Source of the DNA: Ichthyophonus hoferi
Lineage: Eukaryota > Opisthokonta > Ichthyosporea > Ichthyophonida > Ichthyophonidae
Direction of reading: 5' to 3'
Assembly: GCA_002751075.1 (NCBI GenBank)
Contig: NAOQ01000018.1
Coordinates: 149,222-198,410, forward strand
Length of the DNA: 49,189 nt
How positions within the stretch are numbered: the stretch's first letter is position 1; each line of letters starts with the position of its first letter. The position numbers and the translations under genes were made by a program. This document shows, piece by piece, positions 1 to 11,423 of this stretch. The notes under the pieces are model-generated. The model was not told where the DNA came from. It did not search any database and saw nothing but the letters and a program-made list of their open reading frames with translations.

Positions 1-621
1 TATATATATATATATATATATATATATACGTATTACATTATAATTTATAGAATTTAAGAGTATGAAGGTATTATGCCAAAAGAAACAAAAACAACAAAAA
101 ATCAACAGTTGTCATACATATATTGCAACGATAACTACAATACATATTCAAAGTGGCTTTCTTCTCTGTGCTTGCTATAAAGCAGTGTGGACCAGTTCAA
201 ACATATCATTACATAAATCATAGTAGTATGATAGTATAGTAAAATAATAAAAAAGTAATATGATAGTACAGATAGTCGTAGGATAGTATAGTAGTATGAT
301 AGTGTAGTTAAGGATATATCTCTACATAAAAAGCGTGTGATCGAGGACCAATGAAAGTGGGTAAAAAGGAGTGTGAAATGCTAAAATAACCAAAGTAACC
401 GAATGTAAATGACAATGTCACAAGGAGTCAATAACCAATCAAGTCCATGTATATGTCTGTAGGTATACGCTTAGAGGTAAGATTAAAATACCCAAACGTA
501 ATTAAAAACAATTCATTAATCTTAATTAAATATAATTACACCATACTAAAAACTATGCATCAATTAGAACACTGTATATCACCCATAGCAACAGCAGGAT
601 CAACTTGGCCAATCAAATTAC
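1..621. other. Window edge; probable intron of the GCP6-like gene
   Basis: The window opens in a (TA)n run (1-28). Tracts of TAGTATGATAGTATAG type fill about 220-305. The GCP6-like gene is still open at its 622 donor, so at least one more exon must lie at lower coordinates. A phase-0 acceptor candidate near 400 (minus strand) opens about 18 codons, but I could not match it to the family and do not call it. Confidence 0.5.
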
Positions 622-2429
622 CTGACGAAATACCCTGGCACAGAGATAGTTGAACATATCGCCATTTCCCATGAGTAGATATCTGATTGGTTGTGATACA
701 GCCAATGAGATGGATAGGTTGGTTACTTTGATAACGATATTGAGGAATCGATAATTGGTCTATCATTATAACTAAACGTTTCAAGTAATGACCACATTTA
801 TAATGCTATCATACACACCGCAAACTAAGCAATCTCTGGTCTAGATCAATCTACTAGATCTATATGCATCAGGTTATATGATAGAAAGAGATATTAATAG
901 TAATACATATATATATGTATAGTTTTATGTATTAAGTTAACCATTTGTAATAGGGGTTGACAGTAGCGAATACAAAGAAAGAACAATAGAATATATGTTA
1001 ATTTATATATATATATATATAGGGGTCCTATATATGATGTGCAATATGCATGGGAGAGGGTAGAGTGGTAGGGTGATAAGGTACCTTTGTAGTGCGCGTA
1101 AATGCCCCATTAACTTGTGGTTAGAAAACAAGAGCGTCAATATGGCCTTGTTAGCCAATCGTGATCTGCAATTGTAGATTGTAGGCGTAATTAATGTGTC
1201 AATATAATACTACCATGATATGATAGTATAATAGTGTAATTTTATAATAATATGATGGCTTAATTGAAGGAGAAAGAGAAAGAGATTGAAAGAGAGAAAG
1301 AGAAAAAAGTAATAGAGAATAATATATATATATATGTCATTAGGAAAAAAATACATACTGGGTAGCAATTGGCTGCACTAACGATTCCCTAAGCACCAGG
1401 GGAAGAAACTGTGCATTGTTGCCAGGAGGTACATGCCCGTTTTTCCAAGGCTGGGGCTATTATAGATCGTCTGATTAGCATTTTTCAGCGTTAAAATATA
1501 AAATGTATACAGTTCTGTTAATGTATATTGCCTATCAAAGGTAAAGCAATAAATAGATCAAGTATTGATTGGTCATAGAGTTTGGATATAGTGATTATAA
1601 ACAAGATAAATTATAGGTTGAAATTTGATAGACTACTTAAAAGATTAGTAAGAAGCCATATAATAAATTAAGAGAATAAGAGGAATTAATAATAATAATA
1701 AACTTACCCTCAACTCAAAGCTAGTAGAGCCAGGAGAGAGCCAGTGTTTAAACTGGAACTCCTTGCCATTAGGTTGCTGTTCTGCTCTTTGATTAACTGC
1801 CATGATACTGTCGTTGTCATGGGTATTTAAAGCATGGCTCTGACCCTTAATTGGCTGTTTATGCTTTAACACATCGGAATTACTGGTTGCTATTAATTTA
1901 TTACGATGACTAATTTTATCTCTAGCTCTATCAATACATTCTATAGAAAGGGTGTCATAAACCTTTTCCTTTTTATCACATGCTCTCGTTGATATTGATT
2001 GTCTATTATTAATTGGAATGGGAAAAGTAGAAGTAATAATAGTATTAGAATTAGTGTTAACAGCAGGTAAACTAGAACTAAGAGATATATATGTGTAGGC
2101 GCTGTGTCCTTCATATAGAGGAATGGTACTTGGTTCGTTGTTGATAGGTTCTGAGTCATCTATACAGGCCACATAGTATTGGTCCCATTCCTTTTTAATA
2201 ATCTCTGACTCCCTGTGTGTGTAAGTATATATGAGTATACTTGCACAAGACAATTACACTAGTGTAATAGTGTAATGCATACTTTGTATATCCAACATAA
2301 TCCCAATTAGCTAAAATTTATTTTCAATCTAATACAAACAAACGTTTAAAATTACAATGTTCTAGACATCTTTCACATCTTCTTTTCCTTTTCAATAATT
2401 ACTTTAAACCCCACCGCAAATCATATTTA

Positions 2430-2464
<35 letters not shown>

Positions 2465-5400
2465 TATCTAAGTAATAATTTCCAACCACTCATAATCATG
2501 ACAGAAGAAATGGTTATAAAGTCATTTCCAACTGAAAAATAAAAGAAAGCCAACCTTGTCGATAACGCACCCCTAATAATTGGATGGCGCAGTGAGTGAG
2601 TAAGGACTGGATTGGTTGGGTCTGCCTGGGCTATTAATAACATGGTCTTGGCACATGCTAGTATGGGCTGTTAATTAAGAATAGAGGTATGAGCTATAGA
2701 TATCACCCAATCACCACAATGACAAGGAAGAAGGAGGAGGAGGTGTTCATAGTAGAAGATTAAGTTGGGTCTACAATATAGAGCTACAAAGACATTACTG
2801 GTAGAAGGTCATGGGCGGGTCATGGGCGGACTTGCTCTGGATCTTTTAAGTACATGACATACATAGTTATATGTTTATATGCATAGTGTATAGTAGAAAT
2901 ATCCTTAAACTAACTTATAGCAAGCCAATTAGTTCATTTCGCCTAAATGTTTTCTATAATAGAATAAAAAAGTAATATATGTTTACTAGAATAATAAGTA
3001 GATCATTAAGATTAATCACTCCAGACAATATAAATATGCTATAAAATTAGTATATAAAGATATAGAGTAAACAGAATGTATCTATTAGAAGAAACTAATG
3101 AAAGACATTAACACATGCATATATATATATAAGTAGATGGAGAGAGAGAGGGAGTGAGAAAAAGTGAATAAACTACCTCTGCAACCGCAGAGAGAAATTC
3201 AGGAACAATGGATATTCCAGGGGTGATCTTCAGCGAATGTAACCACATGCTCTCGTTTTTTTCTTTCAAGGCTTGCGGGTTCATTACAAGGCCCAATAGA
3301 GGAGCAGCATGTTCTGTAATCCCCTGTCGATTGGAGAATTAATTGGAATAAAGAATTCAGATTGGTAATAAATACTTTCAATTGCCAAAAAACGCATGAT
3401 AATTAGACACAAAAAAGATAAATAGTAATGGAATGGAATAAGAAAACTGTAGTAGCAGTGCAAAAAAGGTAAAAAATATAATAACAGGGGATAGACAGTT
3501 AGATTAATTCTTGAATATATATTTGTTTCAGAGATAATCAGTGTGTCCGGTACTGGAATATACAATTAATTAAAATTCTAAATCGCCGATAGAATGGTTC
3601 TTTTAAAATTAATGCTAAAATCCAAATAAGGAGAATTATTACTAATTATTAGTCATTAATTGCCCTTCCAATCGGCATATAAGTATAACATTACCTGTAA
3701 ATTAAAAAGTATTTGAGCTATTAAATTGAAGACTGACCAGTAGAAATATACTCATAATTAAACACATTATCTAGGAATTACAGATTAATATAAATTGAAG
3801 GTTTCGACCCATACCTTGGGGCAATAAAGGGTAATGTAAAGAAATTGGAATAGATGTTCTGTTGACATTTCATATGACGTTATCTATCTACTATCTACCT
3901 ACTATCTATCTACTATCTACCTATTATCTATTTACTATCTATCTACTATCTACCTATTATCTATTTACTATCTATCTACTATCCATTATCTATCTACTAT
4001 CTCCTATCTCCTCTCTATTATCTATTATCTATTATCTATTATCTATCCACTATCTATTATCTATCCACTATCTACTATCTATTATCTATCTACTATCTCC
4101 TATCTATTATCTATTATCTATTATCTATCCACTATCTACTATCTATTATCAATCTATTATCTACTATCTGCTATCTATTATAAATTTTGGAGGTATATGT
4201 TCATGATAGTATGTACAATAGGAAGATAATATATACATATATATATACTTAGGAATATAATAGTATACTAACAGGGTAATACAAGACTACGCATCATTAC
4301 ATACAAGCATTATAACCTCTAGGATATTATGACAGTATAATAAGATAGTAATGTAAAAATTCAATACTATGTATAACAGTAAGTACATATAATATTAGAC
4401 CACATGTCAGTTGATCCTAATCACTCTACACACATATATATATAGACAGGTAGAAAGATAGATAGGTAGGCATATAGATAGATGAACCAATCACAAGGTG
4501 CATACCTCAAAGAGTAATTGCTCCATCACTCCCATATATGGACCCAAGCAGGCCTGTAGGAAAAATAAATGCAGATGTTGTTCTGATTGGAGGTCCTGTG
4601 CGAGAAATAGTTGGGGTTAATGTTGTAATTGGTGTGGATTATTTAAGTTGAATAATATCTCATTATGTTGTTTAACCTGGTATATATATATTATATAATG
4701 ATATATGTAGGTATGTATGCATATATATATATGTATGTATGTACGTATGTAATATAGCTAGGTAGTATATGGTATTATATTAAACTGTAAGCTCTTTCTG
4801 GGTATTGTTATGGCGGAATAGATGATAATATTAGCAATGACCTAGTATATATATATATATCTTATATAGACATATTGCTTATTTTTATATACATATATTG
4901 TAATATGGGTGTAGGTGTAGGTAGATACAAGATAAAACAGACATATACCTTAACAACAAAGGAGAATAACTTGTCAATCAGTAGTAGGCCATTGGGTAGA
5001 GGGCTGGATGTGCATGAAGTGGTGTGATCATGGCCACACAGCAACCATACCTGTCTGTAAATATATGTGGAAAAGCGTATATTAGAGTAGTAGGGTATAT
5101 AGTATAGTATAGTATAGTATAGTATAATGTATATTAGAGTAGTATAGTATATATAGAGAAACGTATAAGAATATGAGGTATTATAGTGAAGATCATATTC
5201 GTATTGGCATATAGATGTTTATGTCTAGAGAATAGTCTATGACTATAAACCATAAGGCATGGAAGGTTTATTTTGTAGTTGTTACCTTAATTGGGAGTGG
5301 ATGGGTTGAATAGCATGGGAGAGAGAGAGTAGTCCAGACTGCTGTTTTCGGTACAGATCTACTAAATAAAGGCTGTGTGCTCTAATACCCTGCGGGAAAT

Positions 5401-5714
5401 AGCCATGTTTTAGGTAGCTATGTAGTATATATAATATCGTAGAATATGATATAATATAATATGATATAATAAGAAACCATTCAGGCAGAAAGCATAAATA
5501 CATATACATTAAAAACATATTGATCTATTTGCATTAATAATATAATACCAACCTGCAAAAAAGAACCAACAGCTGATCGAAAGCCATGTTGTATACAGTC
5601 TCCGCCGTCATTTTTCACTTCTGAAAACACCTCTAGTTCTCGTATATATGATCCTACCTATAAATGGTAAGGTTGCAAAACTTCGTCAAATATGTGGATG
5701 TATGTATATAAGTG

Positions 5715-5746
<32 letters not shown>

Positions 5747-8700
5747 TTTATGTATGTATGTAAATATAGATGATAGTATGTATGCATACTAGTATATATA
5801 TATTATTGTGCAGCCAGATATTTGGGGGTAGTAAGTGATAATATTTACATATATACATATATACAACATGTGTGTTAGAGTAGAGGTTGCTAGAATTAGA
5901 CTACATCAATATGATAAAGCCAACATGAATGACCTATACCAATACCAAATGATAATAGAGGCATACGGTGAGAACAAAGTAATAGAACATAAAAATATAT
6001 ATGATAGGAATATGTCTCATCGATAGTCTTTCCATGTCAAAATATACAATATGCAACATAGCCTATCACTGCTACAATCAACAACAAAATATTTAGATAA
6101 TCATGACTATTTATAACAACAATCTCTGCTATATATCGAGTTACTGAGTTACTACATTCTACACTAGATACCACAGCCATTGACCCCTCCCACCGTCTTC
6201 CCTCTTGCACTTACACAACACTATTCAGGCCACAGAGAACACACACCAACAACCTTTACCTCAAGAATAGGTCTCAAGTATGAGGACAGAGCACCACTAC
6301 CACATCCTAGTAGACGCACAGTAGACTGTACCGTATCTCTATCTCCGTTCGTATCTCTATCTATCATAGCCATTGGCAAACATACACCAATTAAGATCTG
6401 CGACATTTTAGTCCACAATTCTTTCTCTGTGAGGATGGTTTCATTCCGCTCAGGTCCACGAAAGAGAGCATAGGCAGATTCAAAGGCAGATATATCTTTC
6501 TCGGACAGAAATACTGGCCCACTCAGAGTATCGCTAGTATCACTATGTATGTCCTGTATTGACACTGGATCTTTATACTGGTTGTCACTGGAAGGTGTGA
6601 ACCTTTTTCTTGATCGGCTGGTAGACTGCACGCTATCTTGCCCACAGCTAGGTCCATCGTTATTTGTTGTATCATTATCCTCTGTCATTGCTGCTAGCCA
6701 CAAATTCTCTGCTTTATTCTTGGGCAGATCTGGAAAAACCAGATTCAAAGTGGGCACTTGTTTGTGATTGAATCCAGATACAAATGAGTGTGACAATCCA
6801 CCAAACAAATTGTCTGGTTTTTTATCAACACTCAAGGACTGGCTAATTGCTTCCTCGGGGCATGACTCTAACTCTGTCTTAAAGGCCTCAGTAAAGGGAA
6901 CCTTTACAGCCATCTTAGTAATCCTTGACTGTTCTAATCGTGCATCAAAGATACGAAATCCTGGGGCTTTATTTAAAATGGAGTCTAACGATTGGTAGTC
7001 TTCTACCTGTATTTTAAACTTTGGCGATGATGCTACTCCTCCCAAACCTTCTTCTGATTGGCTGGTAGAGGTTGACCATTTAGGAAGTCGTTCAAATACA
7101 TCTACTTCTACAGCAGAGAATTCACGCCAATCGTTATTAGACATGGTATCCTTATCCTTAATGTTTTGTAATGGTGAGGCCAAAGATAGAAGGAAATGCA
7201 TGGCTGCCCATATTCCATTTTGTTTGAGGGAGGATGTATTGGTATCTGATAAAGTGATAATTGGTCGGCTAAGGGGTCCTATGGTGGACAGTGGACAATT
7301 ATCATTACATTGCAAAGTTATAAGTATTATGTATGCGGGCAGGTACATGTATGCATGAAGGAATTAATTGAATTATGACTATAAAAGATTTAACAATACA
7401 TATAATACAAGAGAGAGGAGTAAACTGAATTTGTTATTGGTGGGAAATGTTTTAAAATGATACTTATACAGAGTTATGTACGCCAAAATAATATTTTAAA
7501 TTGCTAAGCAATAATCAGAGCTACTAATGTTATTTCCTACTTGTTTCTACATCCATAAAAACTAATAGATGTATTTCAGAGGTTAAGGTGAATAACCTAG
7601 TTATAAATAAAAAGAATAAAAATACACCATATGTATATAATTAAAAGTATAAAAGAGATATGTGAATATGAATATAGCAATAGTAAAAAGAAGAGGCTAA
7701 TAGTAAGGTATATTATGTCTTACATGTATTATAGGTATTATATTTATTATAGGTATTATATATATATATATGGTACTAGGATAGTATGTATTTTAGTATG
7801 AGACTATGATAGTATAATAGCAAGATAACATGATTATATATATTTATATTTATATATGTGTAATCTCATGGAAAACAATCTTTATAAAATATTTTCCAAA
7901 CGAGAATTGAGGGTACACAAATAAGGAATAACAAACTAAAGACATGTGTATATGTACTTAGGTTGCGCTAATCATTAGGATATAGTAGAAATGGAGAAGA
8001 TGTATATGTATGTGTATATATATATAAAACCAAGCAAAAAAAAGAAAGAGAGAGGGAAATGAAAAATAAAATTTTAAAATTTTAAAAAGAGAGGGAACAG
8101 AGGGAGAAAAAACCATGGTTAGTATATGAGAGGTAACTATGTACCTAACAGTTGATTGAGTATTGTATTTAGTTTGTCAGCTGTTATATGTTGACCACGA
8201 GTTCTTAGTTTAAAAATATATTCGCAGAAATGTGCTTGGAATATAGGTATCTGTATATGAATATAAACTATAAATGTTAGTTTGTGGTATAAGTATAAGT
8301 GCAATACCTTTTAATAGATGAAAATGAACGTACTTAGATGTAAAAGCAGTTACAGGCATAATTCAAAATTATCAGGCGCAAATATGTATATATACAAACC
8401 ATACACTTGGAAACAATATCTAGCCCCTATCATTATATATATAATCATATAAATTCAAAAAAAATCATATAATAAGTGGGTATGGTACAGTATGACATAT
8501 AATTATTTAGTAGGCACATATACCTTTAGATGAACATATATATATATACAAAAATACATGTAGATTGATAATCAATATATTTATATACTTGAAAAATTGT
8601 ACTTAGAGTATTAATATAAATATAAATACACTTGTGTAAACCATATATAGCGTTATTAAAGACGTTATAGTACATGAATAAATATAATTATATTAAGTTA

Positions 8701-9083
8701 TCCCTAAAAATATATTTGAAACGGAAGCATACTTAAATATTACAAACAAATTTAACTTTCTCCTCTCATTGCTCAATTGTCATTCAAATTTCCATGAATC
8801 CCTTCCTTGATATTCTTTAGCCAATCGTAGCCTATACAAATACACATTTACATCTCTCAATTGCACCTATACGTACAAATATATAAACATATATATGTTT
8901 TTATAATCTGCTCGAACATTATAACTAGCCAATAGCAAACCATGTTAAACGAAGTTAATACTATACAACATTACAAAACAACATGCCTCCTCTTCACGGT
9001 AGGCGCCTCTATCAAGGATGGGTGTCATAGCGACGGAGGAGCCATGACCCAATGCCGCCACCAGCCCAAGGATAGACTCGTAT
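622..9083 (-). CDS. TUBGCP6: Gamma-tubulin complex component 6-like protein (partial, 13 exons)
   Basis: GCP6 belongs to the gamma-tubulin ring complex, which nucleates microtubules at centrosomes or spindle poles. Exons in transcript order: 9083-8998, 8180-8145, 7278-6260, 5657-5553, 5389-5286, 5054-4949, 4553-4506, 3323-3177, 2667-2555, 2212-1708, 1456-1359, 1165-1085, 682-622. Phase is kept at all twelve junctions, giving about 836 residues. GRIP1-type signatures are LTEKELWTKMSQILIGV, LRPILEVGSYIRELEVF, CIQHGFRSAVGSFLQ, RQVWLLCGHDH, SIVPEFLSAVAE and PILACAKTMLLIAQ. The 505-base exon encodes a polar, low-complexity insert, as GCP6 has between its two halves. GRIP2 signatures follow: SLVQPIATQSRLANKAIL, then MGHLRALQRYLLMGNGDMF. 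The NKA motif and the N-terminal MAVKVPF segment favour GCP6 over GCP5. The start lies beyond 9083 and the C terminus beyond position 1. The 36-base exon 8180-8145 is the least certain. Confidence 0.85.
3880..4182. repeat. CTAT/CTAC tetranucleotide-type satellite
   Basis: About 300 bases of imperfect CTAT, CTAC and ATCT units with interspersed ATTATC variants, inside a GCP6-like intron (between exons 4506 and 3323). The absence of stops in one frame makes a spurious Tyr/Leu/Ser/Ile open frame, which is not a gene. Confidence 0.95.
4681..4860. repeat. TA and GTAT microsatellite cluster
   Basis: Alternating (TA)n tracts and (GTAT)n runs in the GCP6-like intron between the exons ending at 4949 and starting at 4553. 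No coding signal. Confidence 0.85.
5096..5125. repeat. Pentanucleotide (GTATA)n
   Basis: Five or so GTATA units in a GCP6-like intron. It uses the same unit as larger arrays in introns of the neighbouring coiled-coil gene. Confidence 0.85.
5711..5761. repeat. Tetranucleotide (GTAA)n then (GTAT)n
   Basis: About nine GTAA units followed by GTAT units, intronic on the minus-strand gene, just upstream of the exon that starts at 5657. Confidence 0.95.
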
Positions 9084-10584
9084 CTGGAATCATGGTCAGA
9101 CAACATAGCAACCATATATAATAATATTCTTTCTCTTCCTCAGGACACCACTATGAATATAGTAGCTGACTCCCTCCCACCTGCATAGTCTCGTTATTAA
9201 AAAGTATCCCGGAAACAAAGGACCATATCCTTCTCATGTAAAAAAAAATAAAGATGTTTAATATCAATACTTGCATCAATATAAGGTGAGGGTGTTTGAT
9301 GTTATGAACAGGGACTGCATAGTCTATACTTTCTTATAACAGAGAAATAAAATAATATCAAAGGGCTAGCAATGACATTAAAATAAATAAAATGTTAATG
9401 TGCATTTATAAAAAGAGTGGGATGCCAAAAGGGGGAAAAGAGAGAATGGGTGCGAAGATAGAGGCATAAAAGTTCAATACGCTTACGTATAAATGTTGGC
9501 ATTTGACTTTTACTTGTACACAGGTAGACAGGTAAATATGCAAAAATTATCTTATCTCTCTTTAATTCATGCATGTGTGTACTTAATATTGATAATTCAA
9601 AATAAGCTCCAAAGATGGGATGATGAAAACGAAGTTTTCTATGATCACAAGTGAGTATGTGTGTATGAAGTTGTAAGCTTATTTCGTTCCTGCAATTCCT
9701 GGCATATGTAAATATGCGGGTAATATTGGTAATTGTTTTCTTAGAAAAAGATATATGCTGATATAAGAGAATGGATGAAGATAGCATTTAGAAAAAATAA
9801 AACAGTGTCAAGGAAGATTCTAAAATAAATGCAAGATTAAGAGAGCTAATATTAAAGAAAAGTATTAAGGAAGAAAATAAAACACAATCTTATTAAACAC
9901 AAATAGTAGGATGGGGAAAAGATGCTAAGTATATGTTAAGGTCATATGTACAAATAATAAAATATAATATGTCACAAGCATATTAACAAAAATGAATTTC
10001 AGAGAGGAGGTTAGATTAGTATGCCTACTAGGATATATATTGTGAGTATCTTACTATGTTTTTAAGAAGTAGGCGGACACCTTCTAAAGACTGAATTCTT
10101 GTGTTGTGAGTATTGATTTCATAAGGAATACAACTAAAAATAATAGAAAAGTGATGGTACAATAGTTTGTATTATCTAATATTATCGTATATTGTATTAG
10201 GTACGTTAATAAATATAAACACAGCCAATGAGTAAATAAATGTTCATTGGTTGTGTAAATGTTCCGATTATTTAGGCGGGCCAATTTAATCTGGGAACCC
10301 CAATTGTTTCACAGCTAAATACACTTATGGTACATAGCCAATCGTAGTTCTAAACTAAACTTCATCCATCAATTATGTAACCTTTTATTGGCTATCTAAA
10401 TATACGATTCAAGGTAAATTAGCGAGTAGGAATAGTTTATTGTAAGCCAATGTAATCATTCGCTTATGATTGGTTGAAATCTGTGGAATTTATTTTGATA
10501 CGGGACGCACTTTGTAAATAAACTGGTATGTTTATTTACGTATTGTATTTCGTTATATCTCTTACTAACTTAACTACTAATATC
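9084..10584. promoter_or_regulatory. Divergent upstream region of GCP6-like and kinase-like genes
   Basis: Holds the unresolved 5' exon(s) of the GCP6-like gene and the candidate promoter of the plus-strand kinase-like gene. Five CCAAT or ATTGG boxes cluster at about 10225-10475, including TAGCCAATCGTAG near 10335 and GATTGGTTG near 10470. Such clustering suits a shared CCAAT-box promoter, but this is inference. No other gene is seen; the open frames at 9395-9787 and 10084-10284 on the minus strand look like chance. Confidence 0.4.
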
Positions 10585-10608
10585 ATGGAAAGCCTCAACT
10601 ATAGAACG
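10585..10608 (+). CDS. Candidate first exon of the kinase-like gene
   Basis: ATG GAA AGC CTC AAC TAT AGA ACG followed by a good GTATGT donor, placed just after the CCAAT cluster. It ends in phase 0, whereas the exon starting at 11424 needs an incoming phase-2 junction. At least one more small exon is therefore required between them, or this exon is wrong. Confidence 0.35.
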
Positions 10609-11200
10609 GTATGTGTGACTTTCTATTCTTGTTAGTATTTATTACAATGATTTAAAATTTAAAATTTAAAAAATGCAATCTCCGTCTCTTTCACTTTTCT
10701 GATAAAGTGTATTTGTTATTATTCTTATTGTTCTTTTTGTTTTGTTTTGAAATAGTGCTAAATTATACCCCTAACCAAAATACTTACTAATACTGGATAG
10801 AATTATATTTCATTTTAAAGGCCTGATGGGAGTATAAATTATTCAAAAAGGTTTACATAATATAAGTATTCTATTGGCTAGTTTTCATGTATTTTTTGAA
10901 ACAATAAATATGAAATGGCAATGCTAAGCGTGACATAGAATTATGTAAGTTCCTCCTCTTAATTATGATAAAGAATATTTGAAGAATAAAAAAAAAATGC
11001 ATGAACATACATCTTCCGGTTTTAACTGAAAATACCTAATTAACACAAATGACATGTGAAATAAAATATCTTTTGTTTGCTTCATTTTTTGTTTCATGCT
11101 TTCAAAGCCAGCCATCATTAAGAAAAAGAAAACATAGTTTCACATGTAAGGTACAAACAATTTTTTTGAAGAAGAGAGTTAAAACCTTTAATTTTTACAG

Positions 11201-11423
11201 AGAATTTTTTTTATAACAATTAATATAACTTCAAGTATATAATCTTGCCTAAAGATGTATAACGAATACATGTTTTTTGAAAAATGCACCGAGTTGTTTC
11301 ACAAGTAATTTTCATAAAGAACTTTTTTTATAACAATTAATATAACTTCGAGTATATAGTCTTGACTAAATATATATAACAAATACATGTTTTTTTGGAA
11401 AATGCACAGAGTTTTTTCACAAG
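11201..11423 (+). repeat. Tandem duplication of about 118 bp spanning a splice acceptor
   Basis: Copy 1 (about 11201-11305) and copy 2 (about 11320-11423) share the order ATAACAATTAATATAACTTC, AGTATATA, GAATACATG/AAATACATG, AAATGCAC, TTTCACAAG with scattered substitutions. Copy 2 ends in the CACAAG acceptor used by the exon starting at 11424; copy 1 carries the same CACAAG, now intronic. Confidence 0.85.

Noticed and set aside
1-28. (TA)n tract at the window start as a possible replication origin or centromere signal
   Set aside because: Similar TA tracts occur throughout the window, with nothing to set this one apart.
3862-4206. 114-residue plus-strand frame
   Set aside because: Encoded wholly by the CTAT/CTAC satellite and reads as Tyr-Leu-Leu-Ser repeats.
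7278-8998. Reading the GCP6-like exon from the ATG at 7142 as the true start
   Set aside because: The 45 codons before that ATG read in frame as GCP6-like helix (IWAAMHFLLSLAS), with a usable acceptor at 7279, so the protein begins further upstream.
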